DNA of 17,025 nucleotides from positions 1-17,025 of the forward strand of contig CALFEQ010000078.1 of assembly GCA_937949945.1 (NCBI GenBank), read 5' to 3'. Position 1 is the stretch's first letter. The number at the start of each line of letters is the position of its first letter. The notes under the pieces are model-generated. The model worked only from the letters and a program-made list of their open reading frames with translations, had not been told where the DNA came from and made no database searches. The stretch comes from an uncultured Myxococcales bacterium. GTDB taxonomy: Bacteria > Myxococcota_A > Polyangia > Polyangiales > Polyangiaceae. A program made the position numbers and the translations under genes. This document shows, one piece after another, positions 1 to 10,524 of the stretch.

Positions 1-368
1 CCCTCGAGCTTCACGCTCTCGCAGGCGCCCTCCTTCATGAGCTTGCCCGCGCTCTCGACGGCCTGCTCCGGCGAGACCTGATAGCTCATGAAAGGCAGGT
101 CGCCGACGAGATGCGCGCGCGCGAGGCCGCGCGCGACGGCGCGGCAGTGGTAGGCCATCTCGTCGAGCGTGACCGGGATCGTCGTCGAGAGGCCCTGGAC
201 GACCATGCCGAGCGAGTCGCCGACGAGGACCATGTCCACGCCGGCCTCGTCGACCAGCCGAGCCATCGTGTAGTCGTACGCCGTCACCATCGCGATCTTC
301 TCGCCGCCTTTGCGTGCGCGCAGATCGGGGACGGTCACCTTCTTGGGGGCAACGTTCGAGCCGTACAT
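1..368 (-). CDS. panB: 3-methyl-2-oxobutanoate hydroxymethyltransferase, 5' part only
   Basis: This is the first 122 codons of PanB; the rest lies beyond the left edge of the window. PanB transfers a hydroxymethyl group from 5,10-methylene-tetrahydrofolate to alpha-ketoisovalerate, making ketopantoate in the cytosolic pantothenate and coenzyme A pathway. Seen in the translation: VTAYDYTMA (residues 28-36), GDSLGMVVQG (50-59), LVGDLPF (87-93) and VKLEG at the truncated end. By family knowledge D51, D90 and E122 correspond to the magnesium and substrate-binding acidic residues and K120 to the conserved lysine. The ATG at 366-368 gives the MYGS N-terminus that precedes the conserved core by the usual short distance. 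The gene is divergent from the cytochrome operon starting at 511. Identification is secure; only the C-terminal two thirds is unseen. Confidence 0.96.
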   Translation of the reverse strand, partial: MYGSNVAPKKVTVPDLRARKGGEKIAMVTAYDYTMARLVDEAGVDMVLVGDSLGMVVQGLSTTIPVTLDEMAYHCRAVARGLARAHLVGDLPFMSYQVSPEQAVESAGKLMKEGACESVKLE

Positions 369-446
369 GTGCCTGGTCGCGGCCGGCCGAGCCGGTCCAC
401 GCCTTTCTCTCGGAGACCCTAGCGCCAAGGTCGTGCTGCGACAAGG

Positions 447-475
447 TTGGTTCCGGCGCCGCGGCAGGCTAAAGG
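447..475 (+). promoter_or_regulatory. candidate sigma-70-type promoter for the cytochrome c operon
   Basis: TTGGTT at 447-452 and TAAAGG at 470-475 are separated by 17 bp in the 142-bp divergent gap between panB and the cytochrome gene. Transcription would begin near 482, leaving a leader of about 30 nt before the GTG at 511. Both boxes are only partial matches to consensus and the gap is GC-rich, so this is a suggestion. Confidence 0.3.
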
Positions 476-510
476 ACCCGCGAAGGCGCCGTCGTCTCCA
501 CCGAGCACCC

Positions 511-930
511 GTGACCCGCCGCATCTTTCCGCCGCTAGTGATCCTCGCAGCCGTCGCGGCATGCGATCGCCCGCCGTCCGTCGAGCTCAAGGAATGGACG
601 CCGGCCGATCACGACGGCGAGAAGAAGGCCGACACCGCGGGCGCGAAGCAGGGCGCGAGGGGCGACGCGGGCGGCATCCCTGCCCTCGTCGAGATCACGT
701 GGCGCCAGCAATGTGCGACCTGCCACGGCGTCGCCGGCAAGGGCGACGGACCTCAAGGGCCGATGTTCAAGGCGCCCGACCTCGGACGCGAGGAGTGGCA
801 GTCCAAGGTCAAGGACGAGGAGATCGCGGCCGCGATCCTGAACGGCAAGGGTCGAATGCCGAAGTTCGACCTGCCGGAGGACGTCGTGCGCGGGCTCGTG
901 GGGCGCATCCGGTCCTTCCGTGGGCAGTGA
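511..930 (+). CDS. monoheme cytochrome c lipoprotein
   Basis: The 139-residue product is probably a lipid-anchored electron carrier in the periplasm. A short basic N-terminus (TRR) and hydrophobic stretch lead to lipobox VAAC with the lipidated Cys at residue 18. A polar linker (about 20-58) rich in Asp, Glu, Lys and Gly precedes a small class I cytochrome c domain. Its heme site is CATCH (68-72) and the likely distal ligand is M116 in GRMPKF. The domain has the short cytochrome cbb3/C-type spacing of about 44 residues between His and Met. The GTG at 511 was chosen because it starts exactly at the signal peptide; upstream in-frame sequence is Arg-rich and unconvincing. It overlaps the next gene by 11 bp, so the two are probably coupled. 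The redox partner cannot be told from the sequence. Confidence 0.88.
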   Translation: MTRRIFPPLVILAAVAACDRPPSVELKEWTPADHDGEKKADTAGAKQGARGDAGGIPALVEITWRQQCATCHGVAGKGDGPQGPMFKAPDLGREEWQSKVKDEEIAAAILNGKGRMPKFDLPEDVVRGLVGRIRSFRGQ

Positions 931-1447
931 GCGCGACACGCCGGACGGCTCGCCGGTCGCAGCCGCCACCGACGTCGACGAGGGCGCGAAAGCGGCGGAG
1001 GCCGAGCCCGCGGGCGAGCGGGAGGGCCGCTCGGCCCGAGGGCCCCGCCGCGGCGTGCGGTCGATCGTCGTCCTCCTCTTCCTGGGCCTCGCCGCCTTCT
1101 ACGTCGCGACCTTGCGACCGCGAGAGCAGCACGTCCGCGTCGTCCTCGGCAGCGAGGCGCCCCAGGTCTCGGCCGTCGAGCTCCGCTACGTGGCGAGCGA
1201 CGGAGAGGTCGCCCGTGAGGCGCGGTTCACGTACACGCCGGGCCGGGCGCCGCGCGTGGTCGCGCACGAGCCGGAGCTGCCGGACGGGGACTACCGGCTC
1301 GAGATCGACCTCGACGCACGCGATGGTCGCCGGACGGTACAAAGGCAGGTTACGCTTGGGGGCGGAAGCACCCAGGTCGACGTCTCGGACGTGCTCAGGC
1401 GGCGCGATCCCGAGACGAAGCCCGCCAACGGTGACGAGGCACGGTGA
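920..1447 (+). CDS. single-pass membrane protein of unknown function
   Basis: I do not recognise a named family for this 175-residue protein. Residues 1-46 are hydrophilic, Ala/Glu/Asp-rich and end in a basic patch (RGPRRGVR). Residues about 47-65 (SIVVLLFLGLAAFYVATL) form one transmembrane helix, and residues 70-175 form a beta-rich extracytoplasmic region with alternating hydrophobic residues and a PDGDYRLEIDLD strand-turn-strand pattern. By the positive-inside rule the short N-terminus is cytosolic. The GTG start at 920 overlaps the cytochrome stop, and the stop at 1445-1447 overlaps the next GTG in a GTGA junction. This tight packing suggests co-translation with both neighbours and a possible role linking envelope state to the downstream activator, which is inference only. 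Confidence 0.8.
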   Translation: MGSERDTPDGSPVAAATDVDEGAKAAEAEPAGEREGRSARGPRRGVRSIVVLLFLGLAAFYVATLRPREQHVRVVLGSEAPQVSAVELRYVASDGEVAREARFTYTPGRAPRVVAHEPELPDGDYRLEIDLDARDGRRTVQRQVTLGGGSTQVDVSDVLRRRDPETKPANGDEAR

Positions 1448-2865
1448 GCGAGGACAAGAGCCCTGACCCCACCCAGAGCGCCAAGGCCGGTGCCGGCGCG
1501 AATGCACAGGTACGCCCGCCGGCGCCCTCCGCGCACGAGGTTTCGACGCGCGCCGCGGGCGGCGTGCTCGGTGCGCCCGCCGGCGTGATTGCCTTCGTCC
1601 TGTCCGGGAACCACAAGGGCACGAGCAAGGTCGTCGGCGGGAGGCTCACGATCGGGAAGGCGGCCGACAACGACCTCGTGCTCTCGGACGACACGGTCTC
1701 TCGCCATCACTGCGAGATCGTCCGCGCGCCCGACGGCCTGCACGTGCGCGACCTCGACTCGACGAACGGCACGAAGATCGACGGCACGCGCATCCGCGAG
1801 GCGATGGTGCAGCCCGGGAGCGTCCTCAAGGTCGGAGAGGTCGAGATCCAGTTCCGGCCTTCGGTCCAGAAGGTCGAGGTGCTGCCGAGCGACAAGACCA
1901 GCTTCGGTCCGGCCATCGGCCAGAGCCTCGCGATGCGCACCATCTTCGGCATCCTCGAGCGCATCGCGCCGACGGACGCGACGGTGCTCCTCGAGGGCGA
2001 GACGGGCACGGGCAAGGACGTGCTCGCGCGCGCGATCTGGGCCGCGAGCTCGCGCGCGAACAAACCCTTCCTCGTCGTGGACTGCGGGGCCGTGACGTAC
2101 TCGCTCATCGAGAGCGAGCTCTTCGGGCACGAGCGCGGTGCGTTCACCGGCGCCGTGAGCACGCGACAAGGCGCGTTCGAGCTCGCCGACGGCGGGACCG
2201 TCTTCCTCGACGAGATCGGCGAGCTTCCGCTCGACGTGCAGCCGAAGCTCCTGCGCGTGCTCGAGACGCGCGAGTTCCGGCGTGTCGGCGGCAACAAGAC
2301 CCTCTCCACGAACGTCCGCGTCATCGCCGCGACGAAGCGCGACCTCCAGCGCGAGGTCGCCGCGGGCAAGTTCCGCGAGGACCTCTACTTCCGTCTCGCG
2401 GTCGTGCCCGTCACGGTCCCTCCGCTCCGCGCGCGCCGCGACGACATCCCCCACCTCGTCCACGCGATCCTGAAGGCCGCGAACGGCGAGCACCTCACGG
2501 TCCCGCCCGAGACCATGCAAGCCCTCGTCGCGCACGAGTGGCCGGGCAACGTGCGCGAGCTGCGAAACGTGCTCGAGCGCTCCGTCTACATGGCGCAGGC
2601 GATGGGCTCGAAGGAGATCGGCGTCGTGACGCTGCCCACCGGACACGCCACGATGGACGCGGCGTTCCACTTCGAGCCCGACAAGAGCTACCGCGAGACG
2701 CGCGCGAAGTACGACGGTGAGTTCGAGCGCCGCTACGTCAAGTGGCTCCTCGGCCGCCACAACGGCAACATCTCCGCCGCAGCACGCGAGGCGAAGATGG
2801 ACAGGAAGCACTTGCACGACATGGCGAAGAAGCACGGGCTGCGGGGGAACGAAGCGGAGGAATGA
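1444..2865 (+). CDS. FHA-domain sigma-54-dependent transcriptional activator
   Basis: This 473-residue enhancer-binding protein should hydrolyse ATP to open sigma-54 RNA polymerase promoters. An FHA phosphopeptide-binding domain occupies about 48-138, with SRHH at 86-89 and STNGT at 106-110; the usual GR at the first loop is GK (71-72). The AAA+ domain (about 155-385) has Walker A GETGTGKD (185-192), the sigma-54 contact loop GAFTGA (232-237), Walker B TVFLDE (252-257), arginine-finger region REDLYFRL (311-318) and WPGNVREL (366-373). A Fis-type helix-turn-helix ends the protein (about 428-466, NGNISAAAREAKMDRKHLHDM region). No response-receiver domain is present, so control is probably by Ser/Thr kinase phosphorylation read by the FHA domain, a common myxobacterial arrangement. 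The GTG at 1444 overlaps the preceding stop by 4 bp. Target promoters are not visible here. Confidence 0.95.
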   Translation: MSEDKSPDPTQSAKAGAGANAQVRPPAPSAHEVSTRAAGGVLGAPAGVIAFVLSGNHKGTSKVVGGRLTIGKAADNDLVLSDDTVSRHHCEIVRAPDGLHVRDLDSTNGTKIDGTRIREAMVQPGSVLKVGEVEIQFRPSVQKVEVLPSDKTSFGPAIGQSLAMRTIFGILERIAPTDATVLLEGETGTGKDVLARAIWAASSRANKPFLVVDCGAVTYSLIESELFGHERGAFTGAVSTRQGAFELADGGTVFLDEIGELPLDVQPKLLRVLETREFRRVGGNKTLSTNVRVIAATKRDLQREVAAGKFREDLYFRLAVVPVTVPPLRARRDDIPHLVHAILKAANGEHLTVPPETMQALVAHEWPGNVRELRNVLERSVYMAQAMGSKEIGVVTLPTGHATMDAAFHFEPDKSYRETRAKYDGEFERRYVKWLLGRHNGNISAAAREAKMDRKHLHDMAKKHGLRGNEAEE

Positions 2866-2904
2866 GGCTCCAGGCTCCCGGGGGGCTAGCCTCCAGGCTC
2901 TAGG
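2866..2904 (+). repeat. GGCTCCA heptamer repeat block A, directly after a stop codon
   Basis: GGCTCCA (2866-2872) and GGCTCCC (2873-2879) follow the TGA of the FHA activator without a gap, then a G-run and a second CCTCCAGGCTC copy. The same heptamer, in either orientation, recurs at 3076, 8157, 13267 and 13445. GAGGCT (2864-2869) and AGCCTC (2888-2893) could pair as a weak hairpin. Confidence 0.7.
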
Positions 2905-3075
2905 TCGTCGCTGGCGCGCTCGAGCTTGATCGTGCCCACGGAGAAGGCCATCCGCCCGCCACACGTGGGTCGACCTCCACGCTCTGCGTGCAGCGGCGTT
3001 CGTGATCGGGTCGACGCGATCCCGCGGTTTCGAGCCCGAGGCCTGGCAAGCCGGAGAGACCTGAACGCAAGCAAA
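2905..3075. other. non-coding spacer between two inverted repeat blocks
   Basis: No gene is supported here. The stretch lies between repeat block A and the oppositely oriented block B, which together look like about 33-bp imperfect terminal inverted repeats. A minus-strand frame reads toward 2886 and ends in GTIKLERASDDLEPGG, with a CGG-type zinc-ribbon-like piece before it, but its last codons lie in the repeat and it has no credible start. It could be the remnant of a lost 3' gene end. GATCG/CGATC near 3005-3022 gives a short stem. Confidence 0.4.
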
Positions 3076-3106
3076 CCTGGAGCCTCCCGCCCGGAGCCTG
3101 GAGCCT
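3076..3106 (-). repeat. GGAGCCT heptamer repeat block B
   Basis: GGAGCCT occurs at 3079-3085, 3093-3099 and 3100-3106, all in one 7-bp phase. It is the reverse complement of block A at 2866, so the two flank the intergenic region as imperfect inverted repeats. Unlike the other blocks it is not next to the stop codon of a recognisable gene. Confidence 0.7.
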
Positions 3107-3136
3107 GATCGCCCCCCTTGAGACCCGCTCTCGCGA

Positions 3137-4749
3137 GTGCGAGATTCCCTCGGCCAAGTCGTGCACCCCTGTTCGTCACAACCGGGCCATCGTCGCCCGA
3201 GGCTGCTCCGCAAACGATCGAGCGGCGTCCTCCTCCACCTCTCGAGCCTTCCCGGTCCCCACGGCATCGGTGACCTGGGCGCCGAGGCGCGCGCCTTCGC
3301 CGATTTCCTCGCGCGGGCCGAGCAGCGGTGGTGGCAGATGCTGCCCGTCGGGCCCGTCGGCTACGGCGACTCGCCGTACTCCGCGCTGTCGGCGTTCGCG
3401 GGCAACCCGCTCTTCATCGACCTCGACGCGTTCCACCTCCCCGCCCCGCGGACGTCGGGGCCCGAGGGGCGGGCGCTCCCGGACGACTACGTCGACTACG
3501 CCGGCGCGCGGGAGCTCCGCGAGGGGCACCTGCGTCGTGTCTTCGCCGAGCTCGACGACGCGTCGAAGCGCCGCCTCGAGGCGTTCTGCGAGCGCGAGGC
3601 CCGCTGGCTCGACGACTTCGCGCTGTTCGACGCGCTCAAGCGCGCCCACGGCGGCCGGCCGTGGATCGAGTGGGAAGAAGGCGTGCGCGACCGACGGCCC
3701 GAGGCTCTGGCGCGCGCGCGCAAGGAGCTCGCCGACGACATCGCGTTCGCCAAGGCCGCGCAGTGGGCCTTCGACGAGCAGTGGACGGCCTTCCGCGCCT
3801 ACTGTCGCGATCGCGGGATCGGCCTCATCGGCGACGTCCCGATCTTCGTCGCGCACGACAGCGCCGACGTGTGGCAACACCGCGAGCTCTTCGACCTCGA
3901 CGAGCGAGGGCTGCCGAGGCACGTCGCGGGCGTACCGCCCGACTACTTCAGCGCGACGGGCCAGCGCTGGGGCAACCCGCTCTACCGCTGGAAGGTCGTC
4001 GCGAAGACCGGCTATCGCTGGTGGATCGATCGCTTCGAGATCGCGTTCCGGCGCTTCGACGTCGTGCGGCTCGACCACTTCATCGGTTTCGTCCGCTACT
4101 GGCGCATCCCCGCCCACGAGCCCACGGCCATCCACGGCAAGTGGATCCGAGGTCCCGGCAGGGCGCTGTTCGACGCGGTCGAGGCGGCGCTCGGCGGACC
4201 GCTCCCGCTCATCGCCGAGGACCTCGGCGCGGTGACGCCGAAGGTGAAGCGCCTCCGGCGCGAGCTCGGGCTGCCCGGCATTCGCCTCGTCCAGTTCGCG
4301 TTCGGGAACGATCCGCAGGCGCCCGCGTTCTTGCCGCACAACCACGACAAGAACGCCGTCGTCTACACGGGCACGCACGACAACGACACGTCCGTCGGCT
4401 GGTTCACCGATCCGGGCGGGACGGAGACGAGCACGCGCACGCGCGAGGAGGCGGAGCGGGAGCGGCACCGCGCGCTCGCCTACATGGGGCGGAATCACGG
4501 CGAGCCCGTCGATCCGAGCCTCGAGATGATGCGCCTCGCGATGGCGAGCGTCGCGAGGACGTGCATCGTCCCCATGCAGGACGTCCTCGGCCTCGGGTCG
4601 GAGGCACGGATGAACCGTCCCGGCGTGCCCACCGGGAACTGGCGATGGCGGATGGCCGCGAACGCGGCCGACGCACGCGCGGAAGAGCGGCTCCGGTCGC
4701 TCACGAGGATCTACGGCCGATCGCAGAAGGAGACCGACGGAGCTCGACG

Positions 4750-4753
<4 letters not shown>
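3137..4753 (+). CDS. malQ: 4-alpha-glucanotransferase (amylomaltase), GH77
   Basis: MalQ transfers alpha-1,4-glucan segments between maltodextrins and releases glucose; it acts in the cytosol. The GH77 start RSSGVLLHLSSLPGPHGIGDLG begins near residue 27. The catalytic residues of the family are visible: nucleophile D313 in VRLDHF, acid/base E361 in IAEDLG and the transition-state Asp D415 in GTHDND. The C-terminus GVPTGNWRWRM is also typical. Length is 538 residues, slightly longer than the usual 500 because of the N-terminus. The start is uncertain: GTG at 3137 and GTG at 3161 are both in frame and neither has a clear ribosome site; 3161 would give 530 residues. Its stop overlaps the treS ATG by 4 bp (ATGA), so the two genes form a coupled maltodextrin/trehalose operon. 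Confidence 0.96.
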
Positions 4754-8103
<3,350 letters not shown>

Positions 8104-8114
8104 GCCCCGCGCCG

Positions 8115-8136
8115 GTGCTCGGCTCGCGCCGAGTAC
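8115..8136. terminator. hairpin between convergent genes, likely bidirectional terminator
   Basis: GTGCTCGGC (8115-8123) pairs with GCCGAGTAC (8128-8136) around a 4-nt loop TCGC, with one G-T wobble. It lies 12 bp after the treS stop and in the convergent gap with the DUF3570 gene. There is no T-run, so intrinsic termination is not certain; it may be an RNA 3'-end stabiliser. Confidence 0.45.
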
Positions 8137-8156
8137 GAGCACGAGCACGACCGACT

Positions 8157-8184
8157 GGAGCCTGGAACGCGGAGCCTGGAGCTC
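8157..8184 (-). repeat. GGAGCCT heptamer repeat block C
   Basis: Four in-phase heptamers read GGAGCCT, GGAACGC, GGAGCCT, GGAGCTC on the plus strand. The block starts 3 bp after the stop of the minus-strand DUF3570 gene, in the orientation that reads GGCTCC from that gene's stop outward, as blocks A and D do for plus-strand genes. Confidence 0.75.
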
Positions 8185-8187
8185 CCG

Positions 8188-9486
8188 TCAAAACGCCGCC
8201 CCGGCCGTCAGGCCGAGGATGTACGCCCGCGCGTTCGTGATGGGCGTGCCAGCGAGCGTGTACTCGTCGTACGAGAACTGCATCACGTCGCCCGACGCTC
8301 CGAGCTTCGCGTTCGTGAAGACGCCGAGGAGACGCGGAGCCCCGCCTTCCGGTTTCGGCGCCGGCGTGATGGCCCACGTGAGGCGGAGGCCGACCGCGGC
8401 GCTCCAGAACGGCGAGAGCTCGCGGTCGCCCGTGAAGTACTGTCCCTTCGGGCCGAGCGGAGGGTCGCCGCCCGTGTAATCGTCGCTCCAGAAAACGACG
8501 CCCGTCTGCCGGTAGAAGCGGCCGCGACCGGCGACGCGGAGGCCTTCGGCGATGTAGCGCTCGACCTCGAGCTCGCCGGTGCCGCTCGTGAGGGCCCAGG
8601 TGTCGCGATAGACGCGGCCCATGAGACGCACGGCGGTCTTGATCGGGCGGACGAACCAGTTGATGCGGAGGGCGAGCGCGTGGCGCGCGCGGTTGTCGGG
8701 ATGGTGCTCTTGGGCTTTCAGGCCCTGTCCGACGACGATGCTCCGGTACGGGTTCGACTGGAAGCCGTCGAGGAGCTGCGCGGTGTAGACGAGCTGCGTC
8801 GCCAGCACCGGCGTCCATGCCTGCGTCCAGCTCGCCTGGAACCCGTCGATCGACAGCGAGCGGGTCCTCCGGAGCGGGTCTTTCGTGAAGCAGCCCTTGG
8901 AGTCCTCGAGCGCGCGGAATCGAGGGGGCGTGTCGTTCACGCTCTGGACGCGATCGCACACGCTGTCGAAGTTCCGCGCGTACGAGATCTCGAACTGCGT
9001 ATTGTGCTCGTAGGCCTCGGTGCGAGCGCCGACGAAGATCGCGTGCGAGCGGTAGTCGTTCTCCGTCCCGTACGTGTACTGGGCCGTGTACTCGACGTCG
9101 CCCTTGCGGAGCGTGAAGCCTCCGCGCGGGGTGTGGCGAACGTCGTTGACGCTCGCGGTCGTGATGACGTCCACGCCCGGGTTGACGGATTGGTAGGAAG
9201 GCCCGGCCTTGGTGGCCACGCTCGCCCCGGAGACGACGTCGGCCTCGTAGCCGCCGCGGACCGTGAGGAACTCCGCCGGCGTCACGGAGACGTCGACACC
9301 GGGCGTGTAGACCGTCATGTTCGTCCGGGTCGGCGACTCGTGGAAGAGCGTGTGCGCGGTGTCGACCTGCGCGACCTGCGCGCGCGCGGGGAACGCGAGC
9401 GCGAGCGCGAGCGCCGCCGCCCCGCTCGCGGCGGGCGTGCGCCGGGTGAGCCCGAGCCGAAGACGAGCCGTCAGTTGCAGCCGCAC
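8188..9486 (-). CDS. DUF3570-type outer-membrane beta-barrel protein
   Basis: The 432-residue product resembles the DUF3570 family, whose function is unknown; this assignment is by recognition of its sequence style and its DUF4266 neighbour. A basic start and Ala/Leu stretch form a signal peptide, probably cut after FPARA (near residue 36). The mature protein alternates polar and hydrophobic residues in long strands with Tyr/Trp/Phe girdles and ends in a terminal Phe (TAGAAF), the usual outer-membrane assembly signal. Two Cys near 190-215 may form a loop disulfide. The GTG at 9486 overlaps the DUF4266 gene by 16 bp; a GGAGG inside that gene's Gly codons touches this GTG directly, so a slightly later non-ATG start is possible. 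It is the last gene of a four-gene envelope operon and converges on treS. Confidence 0.85.
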   Translation of the reverse strand: MRLQLTARLRLGLTRRTPAASGAAALALALAFPARAQVAQVDTAHTLFHESPTRTNMTVYTPGVDVSVTPAEFLTVRGGYEADVVSGASVATKAGPSYQSVNPGVDVITTASVNDVRHTPRGGFTLRKGDVEYTAQYTYGTENDYRSHAIFVGARTEAYEHNTQFEISYARNFDSVCDRVQSVNDTPPRFRALEDSKGCFTKDPLRRTRSLSIDGFQASWTQAWTPVLATQLVYTAQLLDGFQSNPYRSIVVGQGLKAQEHHPDNRARHALALRINWFVRPIKTAVRLMGRVYRDTWALTSGTGELEVERYIAEGLRVAGRGRFYRQTGVVFWSDDYTGGDPPLGPKGQYFTGDRELSPFWSAAVGLRLTWAITPAPKPEGGAPRLLGVFTNAKLGASGDVMQFSYDEYTLAGTPITNARAYILGLTAGAAF

Positions 9487-9680
9487 CCTCCGCCTGCGAC
9501 GCCGCCGCCGCCGTAGGAGCCTTCTCGGTTCTCGATCGCATGGCGGAGCTGCGCGCTCGCCTGCGGATCGCCCTCGAACTGCATGATCGGGTCGGCGAGC
9601 ACCGAGCGCTGGGACGGCTTCACGGTGACGCAGCCCGCGAGGGAGAGGGTCGTGACGATCACTGCGAGGGTCCTCGTCAT
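9471..9680 (-). CDS. DUF4266-like small lipoprotein with GGGCGCN tail
   Basis: This is a 69-residue lipoprotein. The signal peptide MTRTLAVIVTTLSL leads to lipobox LAGC with lipidated C17. The mature part has VKPSQRSVLADPIMQ, the signature of the DUF4266 family as I know it, followed by an acidic/polar helix and a Gly-rich tail SYGGGGVAGGGCGCN. The CGC tail is conserved in relatives from memory, so it probably has a function such as metal binding, disulfide exchange or modification, all unproven. The ATG at 9678-9680 was chosen over an upstream in-frame start because it begins the signal peptide and has GGAG five nt before it. It lies 19 bp after the SH3/barrel gene and overlaps the DUF3570 gene by 16 bp, so it is co-translated with that protein. 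Confidence 0.88.
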   Translation of the reverse strand: MTRTLAVIVTTLSLAGCVTVKPSQRSVLADPIMQFEGDPQASAQLRHAIENREGSYGGGGVAGGGCGCN

Positions 9681-9699
9681 CTTCGCTCCACGCCTCCCG

Positions 9700-10524
9700 T
9701 CAGAAGTAGACTCCGAAACCACCCGCGTAGGTCTGGGCGTTCCTCGAGCTCTCCTCGTCGAAGAGCGTCATGTTCGTCACCTCGAGCCGGACGAGGATAC
9801 GTCCTCGGAGCGCCATCAGGATGCCCCCGCCCGCCCGCGCCATGTAGAGGGTCTCGCGCCGGAGCACGAACGAGTCCGCGTTCGGCCGGACGGAGAGCCC
9901 CCCGCCGCCGATGCCGAGGAACGGGCAGATCGGCCACGAGGGCGCGAAGTGCACGGTCGCGCCGCCGCCGTAGAGGATCTGCGACCCGTCGGGCGTGAGG
10001 GCGTCGCCGATGTACCCGTCGAGGGTGACCGTGCGATGGACGACGATCGAAGGTCGTGCTTCGAGGTAGCCGAACGCTCGCGTCGAGGCGTCACGGACCG
10101 GGGTCGCGAACAGGCCGCCGAGGATCGCGAAGCCGGCGCGCGCGCCCTCGAGCGGAGGCGTCGCGAAGATTCCGGGCCGCGAGGGCGCATCGGGCTCCCC
10201 GGGACGCACCGCGTAGACTTGCATCTCGTCGCCGAGCGCGTACGCCGTGCGGCCGTCCGGCAGGATCAGCCGGAGCCAGTAGCCGGTGCCCTGCCGTCCG
10301 TCGACGGCGAACGTCTCGCCACGGTGCGCCGTGTAGATCACGCGCGAGGAGATGCTCGGGCTCGTGCGGAGCTCTGCGGAGTCGACGACCACGCGCGCGA
10401 ACGCCTCGGGGTTTTCGGCAGCGGCCGCGCTCTTGTCGAGGACGAGCGGCTCGACGGCGCAAACCGATGCCGCGAGGAAGAGCGCGCGGGCGACGACGGC
10501 GAACGTGCGGCCGCGCATCGTCAT
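9700..10524 (-). CDS. SH3-domain plus outer-membrane beta-barrel protein
   Basis: The 274-residue protein has a signal peptide (about 1-36, with hydrophobic stretch AVVARALFLAASVCAV), then a bacterial SH3-like domain (about 43-105, AELRTSPSISSRVIYTAHRG followed by GYWLRLILPDGRTAYALG). SH3b domains often bind peptidoglycan or other envelope ligands. A Pro-rich linker (107-124) leads to a small barrel (about 128-274) with Gly-rich strands, paired strands ending in GGFGVYF and terminal Phe. It therefore probably spans from cell wall to outer membrane. The ATG at 10522-10524 overlaps the previous stop as ATGA; a second ATG at 10516-10518 is possible. It has no clear ribosome site, which fits translational coupling. 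No specific family name is recognised. Confidence 0.85.
   Translation of the reverse strand: MTMRGRTFAVVARALFLAASVCAVEPLVLDKSAAAAENPEAFARVVVDSAELRTSPSISSRVIYTAHRGETFAVDGRQGTGYWLRLILPDGRTAYALGDEMQVYAVRPGEPDAPSRPGIFATPPLEGARAGFAILGGLFATPVRDASTRAFGYLEARPSIVVHRTVTLDGYIGDALTPDGSQILYGGGATVHFAPSWPICPFLGIGGGGLSVRPNADSFVLRRETLYMARAGGGILMALRGRILVRLEVTNMTLFDEESSRNAQTYAGGFGVYF

Noticed and set aside
809..1507. Minus-strand frames opposite the cytochrome operon
   Set aside because: Shadow frames of genes with a heme motif, a transmembrane helix and an FHA domain on the plus strand.
2990..3050. tRNA-like GGTTTCGAGCCC segment
   Set aside because: No matching acceptor, D or anticodon stems could be assembled around it.
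2886..3179. Minus-strand frame ending in GTIKLERASDDLEPGG
   Set aside because: Its last codons are the heptamer repeat, there is no ribosome site or recognisable domain, and it overlaps the malQ 5' end. At most a gene remnant.
3328..4749. Upstream extension of the treS frame through malQ
   Set aside because: The extension is Arg-rich and lies inside malQ; the ATG at 4750 has a ribosome site, starts the family N-terminus and overlaps the malQ stop.
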